Shown here in pieces: positions 17,033 to 28,027 of a stretch of 53,882 nt of DNA (its first letter is position 1; every line of letters begins with the position of its first letter). The stretch comes from Deltaproteobacteria bacterium HGW-Deltaproteobacteria-14 (lineage in GTDB: Bacteria; Myxococcota_A; UBA9042; PHBI01). The position numbers and the translations under genes are program-made. The notes under the pieces are model-generated. The model saw only the letters and a list, made by a program, of their open reading frames with translations. It had not been told where the DNA came from and did not search any database. The stretch is from NCBI GenBank assembly GCA_002841945.1, contig PHBI01000113.1:1-53882 (forward strand). Reading direction: 5' to 3'.

Positions 17033-19737
17033 GGATCGGCCGGAGCGCCGGCGCGGCCCCGCGGGGTTAGAACCTCCTCCGCCGCCGCGTCATGCCCGGG
17101 CGGACGCCCGCCCCGGCCGCGGCGGGCCCCGACCGGCGCGCGCCTGGCGGTGCGCTCAGCCCGCGAGCGCCTGCTCGACGAGCGCGTAGAAGCGCGGCGC
17201 GAGGTCGCCGAGGCGGGTCCCGTCGGAACCGCCGGCCTGGGCGATGTCCGGCTGGTGACCGCCGCGACGAGGCTGACCTTGGCGCCGTCGCGGCCCGCGA
17301 CGAGCACGACGCCCGAGCCCAGCTGGTCGCGCAGCGACTCGGCGAGCGCCCGGATGTCCTTGCCCGGCACGTCGTCGATGCGCACCACCGCGGCCTTGAC
17401 GTCTCCAAAGCGCTTGGCGGCCTGGAGGCTCGCCGCGGCCTCGGCGCGACGCGCCTGGAGCTTCGCGTCCTGGAGCCGCTGGTCGAGGTCCTTGCGGTCC
17501 TCGAGGAGCTTGCCCACGCGCTCCACCACGCTCTCGACGCCGACGTTGAGCGCGTCCGCCGCGGCCCGCAGCACCGCGTCGCGCTGCTGCACCCACTCGA
17601 GCGCGTTCATCCCGGTGACCGCCTCGACGCGCCGGACGCCCGACGAGATGGCGGTCTCGCTGACGATCTTGAGCAGCCCGATGTCGCCGGTCGCGCGGAC
17701 GTGCGTCCCACCGCAGAGCTCGACAGACTCGCTGCCGACGCTGAGCACCCGCACCTCGTCGCCGTACTTCTCCTCGAAGAAGGCGATGGCGCCCTTGTCC
17801 ATCGCCGCGTCCATCGACATGACGTCGGTCGTGACCGGCTCGTTGGCGAAGACGTGGGCGTTGACGAGGTGCTCGACCTGGCGGATCTCCTCGTCGGTCA
17901 TCGCCCCGGTGTGGCTGAAGTCGAAGCGCAGCCGCGTCGGCCCGACCATCGAGCCGCGCTGCCGCACGTGCTCGCCGAGGACCTTGCGCAGCGCGTCGTG
18001 CATCAAGTGGGTGGCGCTGTGGTTTTTGCGCGTCGCGTCGCGCGCCTCGGCGTCGACGCTCGCGGCGACGCGATCGCCGACCTTGACGACCCCCTCGTCG
18101 ACCAACGCGACGTGGACGTAGACGTCGCCGTAGGGCTTCTGGGTGTCGCTGACGGTGAGCCGCGCCGGCTCGGCGCCGAAGCCGACGATGACCCCGGTGT
18201 CGCCGACCTGTCCGCCGGACTCGGCGTAGAACGGCGTCTCGTCGAGGACGATCTCGACCCGCTGCCCCGCGGCGGCCATGGGCACCGACGCCCCATCGAC
18301 CAGCAGCGCGAGCACCGTGGCCTCGGAGGTGTCGCCGCGATACCCGAGGAAGGTGGTCGGGCTCACGCCGCCGTCCACCAGCTCCTGATAAACGCTGAGA
18401 TCACCGGTCCCGAACTTGCTCGCGGCGCGCGCGCGCTCGCGCTGCTCCTCCATCGCGACGTCGAAGCCCTCGTGATCGTAGCTGAAGCCCCGCTCGGCGA
18501 GGATGAGCCCCGTCAGATCGGGCGGGAAGCCGTGGGTGTCGTAGAGCTCGAAGGCGACGCGCCCGTCGAGGACCTTGACGTCGCCGCCGGCGAGGCGCTC
18601 GACCTCCTCACCGAGGCGCTTGAGTCCCGCGGTGATGGTCCGCCCGAAGCGCTTCTCCTCCTGCAGGACGATGCGGTGGATCGTGTCGGCGCTGGCCACG
18701 AGCTCGGGGAAGACGTCTCCGAGCAGATCGATGACCGTCTTGGTGGTGTCGACCAGGAACGGCTCGGTGAGCCCGATCATGCGGCCAAAGCGGATCGCGC
18801 GCCGCATGACGCGCCGCAACACATAGCCCCGGCCCTCGTTGTCGGGGTAGATGCCGTCGGCGATGAGGTTGGCGGCCGCGCGGCTATGGTCGGCGATCAC
18901 CCGCAAAGCGACGTCGATCTCGCTGTTGGTGCGGTAGGTGACCCCGGCGCGCGCGGCCACCTGCTCGATGATCGGCATGAAGAGATCGGTGTCGTAATTG
19001 TTGAGCTTACCCTGCAGCACCGCGGTGAGGCGCTCGAGCCCGGCCCCGGTGTCGATCGACGGCTTGGGGAGCGGCGTGAGGACGCCGTCCGCCGAGCGGT
19101 CGAACTGCATGAAGACGAGGTTCCACAGCTCGAGGTAGCGCTCGTCCCCCTCGGGCTCGCCGTAGGCCACGTCCACCTTGCCGCCCGACATCTCCGGCCC
19201 GAGGTCGATGTGGATCTCCGAGCACGGGCCGCAGGGGCCGGTGTCGCCCATCGACCAGAAGTTCGATGGATCCCGGTGGATGCGCTCGACCGGGACCCCG
19301 ATCATGTCGCGCCACAGCGAGAAGGCCTCGTCGTCGTCGGGGTGCACCGAGACGTGGAGCTTGTCGACGGGCAGACCCGCGACCTCGGTCAGGAACTCCC
19401 AGGCGTAGGCGACCGCGTCCTTCTTGAAGTAGTCGCCGAAGCTGAAGTTCCCGAGCATCTCGAAGAACGTGTGGTGGCGCGCGGTGCGCCCGACGTTCTC
19501 GAGATCGTTGTGCTTGCCGCTGACCCGGAGGCACTTCTGGGAGGAGGTCGCGGTGGCGTAGTCGACCTGCCGTTCGCCGACGAACACGTCCTTGAACTGG
19601 ACCATCCCGGCGTTGACGAAGAAGAGCGTCGGGTCGTTGGGCGGGATCAGCGCGTAGCTCTTCACCACGCGGTGGCCGCGCTCGGCGAAGAAGTCGATGA
19701 ACGCCTTACGGATCTCGGTCGCGGCACGCATGGCCAT
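17029..19737 (-). CDS. alaS: Alanyl-tRNA synthetase with 3'-end deletion and frameshift
   Basis: 902 residues as read. The start ATG at 19737 has GGAGG 6 bases upstream. The class II aminoacylation domain (from MRAATEIRKAFIDFF), the editing domain with zinc ligands HSATH and CGGTH, and the coiled-coil are intact. After KVSLVAAVT near 17258 the frame changes. The expected C-terminal segment of about 26 residues leading to the Gly-rich motif is absent, and the remainder (HQPDIAQAGG ... YALVEQALAG, ending at 17156) is in another frame. The read frame instead adds an Arg-rich tail of about 75 residues unlike the family. Either a real C-Ala mutation or an assembly error; the gene is essential. Confidence 0.9.
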   Translation of the reverse strand: MAMRAATEIRKAFIDFFAERGHRVVKSYALIPPNDPTLFFVNAGMVQFKDVFVGERQVDYATATSSQKCLRVSGKHNDLENVGRTARHHTFFEMLGNFSFGDYFKKDAVAYAWEFLTEVAGLPVDKLHVSVHPDDDEAFSLWRDMIGVPVERIHRDPSNFWSMGDTGPCGPCSEIHIDLGPEMSGGKVDVAYGEPEGDERYLELWNLVFMQFDRSADGVLTPLPKPSIDTGAGLERLTAVLQGKLNNYDTDLFMPIIEQVAARAGVTYRTNSEIDVALRVIADHSRAAANLIADGIYPDNEGRGYVLRRVMRRAIRFGRMIGLTEPFLVDTTKTVIDLLGDVFPELVASADTIHRIVLQEEKRFGRTITAGLKRLGEEVERLAGGDVKVLDGRVAFELYDTHGFPPDLTGLILAERGFSYDHEGFDVAMEEQRERARAASKFGTGDLSVYQELVDGGVSPTTFLGYRGDTSEATVLALLVDGASVPMAAAGQRVEIVLDETPFYAESGGQVGDTGVIVGFGAEPARLTVSDTQKPYGDVYVHVALVDEGVVKVGDRVAASVDAEARDATRKNHSATHLMHDALRKVLGEHVRQRGSMVGPTRLRFDFSHTGAMTDEEIRQVEHLVNAHVFANEPVTTDVMSMDAAMDKGAIAFFEEKYGDEVRVLSVGSESVELCGGTHVRATGDIGLLKIVSETAISSGVRRVEAVTGMNALEWVQQRDAVLRAAADALNVGVESVVERVGKLLEDRKDLDQRLQDAKLQARRAEAAASLQAAKRFGDVKAAVVRIDDVPGKDIRALAESLRDQLGSGVVLVAGRDGAKVSLVAAVTSRTSPRPAVPTGPASATSRRASTRSSSRRSRAERTARRAPVGARRGRGGRPPGHDAAAEEVLTPRGRAGAPADP

Positions 19738-19988
19738 GGGGGTCCTCCCGGTCGGGGCGGCACACGTTGGCGCAGCACCCGGCGCGAGGTCAACACGGAT
19801 TTTCCGTTTCGATCGCGGGTCTTGGCGCTCCGCATGCGCGTCGCAGGCCCACCTCGGCGCCCGCCGCCAGACGCGCCGAGGCGGGCCCCGAGCCGGGACC
19901 TTCGCCCCGACCCGCGCCCGCCTCACCGGCGTCCGTCCGCTGCGGAAGGCGAGAGCGCGCCGTCACACGGCGCGCCCCCTGCCCCGCC

Positions 19989-21023
<1,035 letters not shown>

Positions 21024-21129
21024 GCTGGTTTCTCCTATGGGGAGTTGGGGAGAGTGGATCACTGGGCCACTCCCCGCGAGCCGCGTCGGCGGGTCGGGGG
21101 TAGATGTGTATCGACTTCGTCGCCCACTA

Positions 21130-21150
21130 CTGTACGGATGTCAAGTACAG
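21130..21150. promoter_or_regulatory. Inverted repeat enclosing a -35 upstream of recA
   Basis: CTGTAC-N9-GTACAG with perfect 6-bp arms; on the minus strand the spacer holds TTGACA, a perfect -35. It lies in the 183-bp gap between cinA and recA. It resembles a LexA box in arm sequence (CTGT/ACAG) but the spacing is 13 rather than 8 bases. No good -10 was found 16-18 bases downstream. Candidate SOS-type operator. Confidence 0.45.
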
Positions 21151-21206
21151 AACGCGTGCGTCGGATGCGTGAGGTGCTCCACCAAGCGCCCCCGAGCGAG
21201 CGAGCG

Positions 21207-22439
21207 TCAAATCATCGCCCGGCGGACGAGGTCGAGGGCCGTCCAGGCGCTCACGATGCGGTTGCCCTCGCGATCGAAGGGGAAGCGGCGCCGCGCGTGC
21301 CGGGTCCCGTCTGGCCCGGCCAGGGCGAAGTGGACGGTGCCGACCGGCTTGTCGGGGCTCCCGCCGGTCGGCCCTGCGACGCCGGTCACCGCGACCGCCC
21401 AGGTTGCGCCGGAGCGCTCCCGAGCCCCCTCGGCCATCGCCCGGGCGACGGCCTCGCTGACCGCGCCATGCTGCGCGAGCAGGGCCTCCGGCACGCCGAG
21501 GGTGCGCGTCTTGGCGGCGTTCGAGTAGGTGACCGCGCCCTCGAGGAACCACCGCGAGGAGCCCGACACGTCGGTACACATCGCCGCGACCAGCCCGCCG
21601 GTGCAGGACTCGGCGGTCACGAGGGTCTCGCCGCGCGCGGTGAGCTGCGCGGCGACCACGTCGACGAGGCTGGTGGCCTCGTCCTCGGCGAAGATCAGCG
21701 CGCCGAGCGCCGCGCGGGCGACCTCGCGCCGCTCGGCGAGCAGCGCGTCAGCCACCGCCGCGTCCCCCTCGTCGGCGTGAAAGCTCACGCGGATCTCCGG
21801 GAAGTGGGCGCGGTAGGCGATGTGGACCCGGGGGTCCAGCGGCAGCGCGGCGAGCTCGGTGGCGACCGATGACTCGGTCTTCCCGAAGGTCTTGAGCAGG
21901 ATGCTCCGATAGGGACGAACATCCGCGTGCGCGGCCACCCACGGCGCCAGGTGCAGGTGGATGAGGTGCTCGAGCTCGCGCGGGACGCCGGGGAAGAAGA
22001 AGAAGGTCGCGCCCTGCCCCTCGAGCAGCACGCACGGCGCGGTGCCGACGGGGTTGTCGAGCGCCACGGCCCCGCGCGGGACGAGGGCCTGCCGCGCGTT
22101 GTTCGCCGTGAACGGGTAGCCGCGGTCCGCAAAGCGCGCCTTCAGCCGCGCGAGGGTCGGCGCGTCCTCTTCGAGGGGCTCGCCCGCGAAGGCCGCCGCC
22201 GCCTCCATCGTGATGTCGTCGCTCGTCGGCCCGAGCCCCCCGGTCACCAGCACCAGATCGGCGGCGACAGCGGCGCGACCGAACGCCTCGACGATGGCGT
22301 CGAGCCGGTCCGGGACCGTCTGCCCGCGGCGCACCGCCAGCCCCTGACGGCGCAGCCAGCCGGCGAGGCGGGCGGTGTTGGTGTCGGCGAGGTCTCCGTT
22401 GAGGAGCTCGTTGCCGATCGCGATGATCTCGACCCGCAT
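21207..22439 (-). CDS. cinA: CinA: MoCF-like domain plus nicotinamide-nucleotide amidase domain
   Basis: 410 residues, the usual length. The N-terminal half (about 1-165) is the COG1058 MoCF-like domain (MRVEIIAIGNELLNGD, VTGGLGPTSDD). The C-terminal half (about 250-408) is the PncC amidase domain (LVTAESCTGGLVAA, VAVTGVAGPTGGSPDKPVG). The amidase converts nicotinamide mononucleotide to nicotinate mononucleotide in NAD recycling. cinA next to recA is conserved in many bacteria. It starts 6 bp after the secreted-protein gene. Confidence 0.95.
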   Translation of the reverse strand: MRVEIIAIGNELLNGDLADTNTARLAGWLRRQGLAVRRGQTVPDRLDAIVEAFGRAAVAADLVLVTGGLGPTSDDITMEAAAAFAGEPLEEDAPTLARLKARFADRGYPFTANNARQALVPRGAVALDNPVGTAPCVLLEGQGATFFFFPGVPRELEHLIHLHLAPWVAAHADVRPYRSILLKTFGKTESSVATELAALPLDPRVHIAYRAHFPEIRVSFHADEGDAAVADALLAERREVARAALGALIFAEDEATSLVDVVAAQLTARGETLVTAESCTGGLVAAMCTDVSGSSRWFLEGAVTYSNAAKTRTLGVPEALLAQHGAVSEAVARAMAEGARERSGATWAVAVTGVAGPTGGSPDKPVGTVHFALAGPDGTRHARRRFPFDREGNRIVSAWTALDLVRRAMI

Positions 22440-22445
22440 CGCGCC

Positions 22446-22991
22446 TCAGCCCCCGAGCGCCGCGGTGGCGGCGACCGCCTGCAGGATCGCGCGGGTGTCC
22501 GCGGTGACCGACTCGCTGACCAGGCTCACCGTGAGGAGCTTGCCGTCCTTGACCAGGGCGAGGAGCTCGAGCCCGACCTGCTGCTCCTCGCTCCCGCGGA
22601 AGCTGCCGCTCATGTAGCGCCCTTCGAAGCCCTTGGCGCCGCTCCAGGCGTCGCCGAGCTCGAGCGACAGCGAGCGCCCGGTGCGGGTCGCCGCCGTCAC
22701 GACGTTCTCCTTGATCTTGTCCCACGGGACCGCGGCGCCAGCCGACGGGCCCTCCTCGAGGGCGACCATCAGGACGTGGAACGGCCGCTTCTGGGCCGGA
22801 TCCGGGGCCTGCTCGAGCACCGCGACCGCCTCGTCGCTGCGCACCGACTTCCAGGCGGGCGCCTTGAGGGTCGCGCCGCCGAGCGCCGTGACCCGCACCT
22901 CCTGGGACAGCTCGGGGGCCGGCTGCGCCGCCGCGGTGGCGACGAGCGACAGCAGCAGCAGCAGGGCGGAGGGGACGGCGAGCTTCAGCAT
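22446..22991 (-). CDS. Small secreted protein of unknown function
   Basis: 181 residues from the ATG at 22991, which has GGGAG 5 bases upstream; an in-frame TTG at 23003 would include the ribosome site. The signal peptide LKLAVPSALLLLLSLVATAAA is followed by a mature part of about 155 residues with a mixed alpha/beta look (ALGGATLKAPAWKSV; FHVLMVALEEG). The layout resembles small periplasmic proteins with a photosystem-II PsbP-like or DUF1795 fold, but that is a guess. Located between glgC and cinA, 6 bp from cinA. Confidence 0.65.
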   Translation of the reverse strand: MLKLAVPSALLLLLSLVATAAAQPAPELSQEVRVTALGGATLKAPAWKSVRSDEAVAVLEQAPDPAQKRPFHVLMVALEEGPSAGAAVPWDKIKENVVTAATRTGRSLSLELGDAWSGAKGFEGRYMSGSFRGSEEQQVGLELLALVKDGKLLTVSLVSESVTADTRAILQAVAATAALGG

Positions 22992-23084
22992 GACGGCTCC
23001 CAAGGGTGGTCTGCGCGCCGACCGCGACCGCGGCGCGGTCGCAGCCTACTCGCGCGAGCGGCCACTCGCAACGAGCGCGGGCCC

Positions 23085-24335
23085 TTAGAAGGTGTAGCCG
23101 TCCGGGACCGTTCCCCGCCGCGGGACCACGATGACCCCGCCCCGCACGCGGATGTACTCGTCCTGGTAGCTGTCGAGGTTGCGCTCGTTGAGCAGTCGCA
23201 CCCCGCGCCCGATCCGCGCGTCGCGGTCGACGATCGCGTTGCGCAGGATCGAGAACTCGCCGATCCCGAGGGGGATCGAGCCGGCTGGGTGGGGCTGCTC
23301 GAAGTCGTAGCCGCCGGCGCCGTTGCAGACGACGCGCTCGAGGGTGCAGCCGGGGCCGATGACCATGCGGATCCCGATGACCGACTTCCGCACCGTGGCG
23401 CCGTCGCCGATGATCGCGCCGTCGCACAGGAGCGCGCGCTGCACCAGCGCCTCGCCGACCTTCGCCGGGGGCAGAAAGCGCTGGCGCGAGTAGAGCCGAT
23501 GCGCGTCCGAGAAGAGGTTGAGGGCCGGGACCGGGTCGGTCAGCTCGAGGTTGACCCGGTGGTAGCTGGCGATGGTCCCGACGTCCTCCCAGTAGCCCGT
23601 GAACGGGTAGGCGTGGAGCTTGAAGCGCTCGAGGGCGGTGTGGAGGACGTGCTTTCCGAAGTCGTCGCGGCTGTCCACGTCGAGCAGCTCGGCGAGGGCC
23701 TTGAAGCGGAAGAGGTAGATGCCCATCGACGCGAGGTGCGTGTGGGGGGCCTTCAGCCCCGGCACCGCGAAGGCGTCGAGGAGCGCGTCCTCCTGAGGCT
23801 TCTCGGCGAACTCGAGGATCATGTTGTCGGCGTCGACCTTCATCACGCCGAAGGCGCGCGCCTGCTCGCGGCTGCAGGTGGTCGCGGCGATGCTGACTTC
23901 GGCCCCGCTCGCGCGGTGCTGCTCGACGAAGTCGCGCAGGTCCATCATGTAGACCTGGTCGCCGGCGAGCACGAGGATGTCGTCGTCGTCCTCGGCCTCG
24001 AGCCGCAGGAGCTGCTTTCTCACGGCGTCCGCGGTGCCCTGGTACCAGCCGTCCTGACCGGTCCCGGCCTGCTCGGCGGGGAGCACCGTCACCTGGCCCG
24101 CGCGGAACACGTCGAACCGGTAGGTCTGGGCGACGTGCCGGTTGAGCGACGCCGACAGGTACTGCGTGAGCACGAAGATATCGTGGATATCGGCGTTCAG
24201 GCAGTTCGAGATCGGGATGTCGACGAGCCGGAACTTGCCCGCTATCGGTACGGCGGGCTTGGCTCGATACGACGTGAGGGGCTGCAGGCGTTCACCGCGC
24301 CCGCCGCCGAGGATCGCCGCGATGGTCTTGCCCAT
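23085..24335 (-). CDS. glgC: Glucose-1-phosphate adenylyltransferase
   Basis: 416 residues. It has the nucleotide-binding start ILGGGRGERLQPLTSYRAKP, the allosteric/catalytic region KFRLVDIPISNCLNA, and GYWEDVGTIASYHRVNLEL. A C-terminal left-handed beta-helix has hexapeptide-like repeats (ALLCDGAIIGDGATVRKSVI). It makes ADP-glucose for glycogen synthesis. The start is 2 bp after the DUF695-like gene stop, so the two are cotranscribed. No other glycogen gene lies in the window. Confidence 0.95.
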   Translation of the reverse strand: MGKTIAAILGGGRGERLQPLTSYRAKPAVPIAGKFRLVDIPISNCLNADIHDIFVLTQYLSASLNRHVAQTYRFDVFRAGQVTVLPAEQAGTGQDGWYQGTADAVRKQLLRLEAEDDDDILVLAGDQVYMMDLRDFVEQHRASGAEVSIAATTCSREQARAFGVMKVDADNMILEFAEKPQEDALLDAFAVPGLKAPHTHLASMGIYLFRFKALAELLDVDSRDDFGKHVLHTALERFKLHAYPFTGYWEDVGTIASYHRVNLELTDPVPALNLFSDAHRLYSRQRFLPPAKVGEALVQRALLCDGAIIGDGATVRKSVIGIRMVIGPGCTLERVVCNGAGGYDFEQPHPAGSIPLGIGEFSILRNAIVDRDARIGRGVRLLNERNLDSYQDEYIRVRGGVIVVPRRGTVPDGYTF

Positions 24336-24337
24336 GA

Positions 24338-25132
24338 TCAGTCATCCAGGTCCAGGTCCGCTAGGATGGACTCTACCACTGATTGCGACCCTTCGGCATC
24401 CCCGAGCGGCACGATCTCGGCCTGCCAGCCGAGGTAGGTCCCCCGGGCCTTGGGCGCCTTCTGCTCGAGGACCCAGCTCACCCTCAGGATCTGCTCGGGG
24501 TCGAGCATCGTCCGCTGAGTCCCGCGCACGATGAGCGCCGGGCGCTCGCCCTCGACCGCGACGTCGTCGAGCTCGAGCTTCTCCATCAACCCGACGAGCG
24601 CCTCGGCGCCCTTGTTGAGGGAGGTCTCGACGCTGTGCTCGAGGTGGTGCTCGGCCTTCGGGTCGGTGTTCGCGTTGAGGAGCCCGGCGATGAGCTTGGC
24701 GTCCTCGATGCTGCGCCAGTCCTTCTCGCCCGGCAGCAGCTGCTGATAGCCCTCCCAGCGCGGGTCGGCCCGACTGATGAAGAGGATCTCCATCCCGATC
24801 GACGCGCGGATCCGGTCCTCGAGCCCGCGCGGACGCACCGGGAAGTAGATGAGCAGGTCGCGGTTGCCCATCCCGGTGCGGCGGCCGACGTAGACGCCGT
24901 CGCGGCTTCGCAGCGTCTCGCGGACGCGGTTCTCCACCAGGTCGAGCCGCGCGGCCTCCTCCTCGGAGGGCAGCCCGTCCTCGTTGCGGTTGGTCATCGG
25001 GATGCGAACCCCGAAGAACCAAGGATGGGTGACCAGCGGGTAATCCTCGCCGTGGCCAAGATCGAGCATGACGTCGAACGGCGCACCCTCGACCACCATC
25101 CGCCACATCTCGTACATCGGTGTGTACGCCAT
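24338..25132 (-). CDS. DUF695-like protein
   Basis: 264 residues, soluble, no signal peptide. The N-terminal 130 residues have the DUF695 look (PLVTHPWFFGVRIPMTNRNE, LVENRVRETLRSRDGVYVGR, GNRDLLIYFPVR). The C-terminal part is acidic and might be RraB-like; I am unsure. It precedes glgC with a 2-bp gap. The 188-bp gap upstream (25133-25320) holds two -35-like sequences (TTGACA at 25205-25200 and TTGACT at 25181-25176, minus strand) but no clear -10. Confidence 0.7.
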   Translation of the reverse strand: MAYTPMYEMWRMVVEGAPFDVMLDLGHGEDYPLVTHPWFFGVRIPMTNRNEDGLPSEEEAARLDLVENRVRETLRSRDGVYVGRRTGMGNRDLLIYFPVRPRGLEDRIRASIGMEILFISRADPRWEGYQQLLPGEKDWRSIEDAKLIAGLLNANTDPKAEHHLEHSVETSLNKGAEALVGLMEKLELDDVAVEGERPALIVRGTQRTMLDPEQILRVSWVLEQKAPKARGTYLGWQAEIVPLGDAEGSQSVVESILADLDLDD

Positions 25133-25320
25133 CGTGCTTCCCAGTCCGGTTTGCGGTGTGCGACCGACGGGCTGTAGTCAACCCGGGTCGCGGATTCGAT
25201 GTCAACCGCGCGTTGCGCGTTCGGTTGTCGCAGAGACGTGACGCCCGCGGCGCCCCTCGCGCCAACCTCTACTCGCGAAAAGCGCGGTCGCGACGCTGCC
25301 ACGGGCGCGCGCGGTGTTCG

Positions 25321-26739
25321 TCACGCCTTGTGGATCGCCCGCTTGGCGACGTCGAGCGCCGCCTCGCGGAGCACCTCCGCCAAGGTGGGATGAGCGTGGC
25401 ACGAGCGCGCCACGTCCTCGGCCGAGGCGCCGAGCTCGATCGCGAGCGCCGCCTCGGCGATGAGGTCGCCGGCCCGGGCCCCGATGATGTGGCAGCCGAG
25501 GACGCGGTCGGTCTCGGCGTGCGCCAGGATCTTCACGAGCCCGTCGGTCTCCCCGAGCGCCATCGCCCGCCCGTTGGCGGCGTAGCGGAAGCGCCCCGCG
25601 GTGTACGGCACCCCGGCGGCCTTCAGCTCCTCCTCGGTCCGCCCGACGGCGGCGATCTCGGGGTGGGTGTAGACGATGGAGGGGACGGCGTCGTAGTTCA
25701 CGTGCCCGGCGCCGCCCGCGAGGATCTCGGCGACGGCGATGCCCTCGTCCTCGGCCTTGTGCGCGAGCATCGCCCCGCGGATGACGTCGCCGATGGCGAA
25801 GATCCCGGGGGCGGTGGTCTGAAACGAGCCGTCGACCTCGATCCGCCCGCGCTCGTCGAGGGCGACTCCGGCCTCGACGCAGCCGAGCCCGTCGGTGTAG
25901 GGGCGCCGACCGACGGCGCACAGGACGCGGTCGCCGACGACGGCGTGCTCGCCCCCGGCGGCGTCGAGCCAGGTGACGGTCACCGCGTCGCCGTCGACGC
26001 GGGCGCCGGTCACCCGCGCGCCGAGCGAGAACTCGAGCCCCTGCCGCGCGAGCACCTTCTTGGCCTGCTTGGCGATCTCGCCGTCGATGCCGGGGAGCAC
26101 GCGATCGAGGTACTCGAGCACCGTCACCCGGGCGCCGAGCCGGCGCCACACGCTGCCGAGCTCGAGGCCGATGACCCCAGCGCCGATCAACACCAGGTGC
26201 TCGGGGACCTCCGAGAAGCTCAGCGCGCCGGTGGAGTCGACGATCCGGTCACCGTCGAAGTCGACCCCGCGGAGCGGCGTTGGCTTCGAGCCGGTCGCGA
26301 TCACCACGGCGTCCGCGGTGATGCGCCGCTCGCTCCCGTCCTCGGCGACCACCGCGACCGCGTGCGACGCGCCGTCACTCACGAGGCGGCCGCGCCCCGT
26401 GATGCTGTCGATCTTGTTGCGCGCGAGCAGCGTCGCGACGCCGCCGGTCAGCTGATCGACGATCGCCCTCTTGCGCTGCATCATTGCGTCGAGGTCGAAC
26501 GATACCGAGCTTGAGGTGACGCCGTGAGCCTCGAGCCCGTGCAGTGCATCATGATAGCGCTCGCTCGACTCGAGCAGCGCCTTCGACGGGATGCAGCCGA
26601 CGTTGAGGCAGGTGCCCCCGCGGGTCGGGTAGCGCTCGACGCAGGCGGTCTTGAGGCCGAGCTGCGCGCAGCGGATAGCGCACACGTAGCCGCCGGGGCC
26701 GGAGCCGATGACGACGACGTCGTAGCGTGTTTCGGGCAT
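25321..26739 (-). CDS. lpd: Dihydrolipoyl dehydrogenase (E3)
   Basis: 472 residues. FAD motif GSGPGG (12-17), redox-active disulphide Cys44 and Cys49 (GGTCLNVGCIPSK), a second nucleotide-binding motif (LIGAGVIGLELGSVW) and the C-terminal catalytic HAHPTLAEV. It reoxidises the lipoyl groups of the E2 encoded just upstream, transferring electrons to NAD. It starts 4 bp after sucB, so it is the third gene of the sucA-sucB-lpd operon. It may also serve the E1 encoded at 12.4 kb. Confidence 0.97.
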   Translation of the reverse strand: MPETRYDVVVIGSGPGGYVCAIRCAQLGLKTACVERYPTRGGTCLNVGCIPSKALLESSERYHDALHGLEAHGVTSSSVSFDLDAMMQRKRAIVDQLTGGVATLLARNKIDSITGRGRLVSDGASHAVAVVAEDGSERRITADAVVIATGSKPTPLRGVDFDGDRIVDSTGALSFSEVPEHLVLIGAGVIGLELGSVWRRLGARVTVLEYLDRVLPGIDGEIAKQAKKVLARQGLEFSLGARVTGARVDGDAVTVTWLDAAGGEHAVVGDRVLCAVGRRPYTDGLGCVEAGVALDERGRIEVDGSFQTTAPGIFAIGDVIRGAMLAHKAEDEGIAVAEILAGGAGHVNYDAVPSIVYTHPEIAAVGRTEEELKAAGVPYTAGRFRYAANGRAMALGETDGLVKILAHAETDRVLGCHIIGARAGDLIAEAALAIELGASAEDVARSCHAHPTLAEVLREAALDVAKRAIHKA

Positions 26740-26743
26740 CTGG

Positions 26744-28026
<1,283 letters not shown>

Positions 28027-28027
<1 letters not shown>

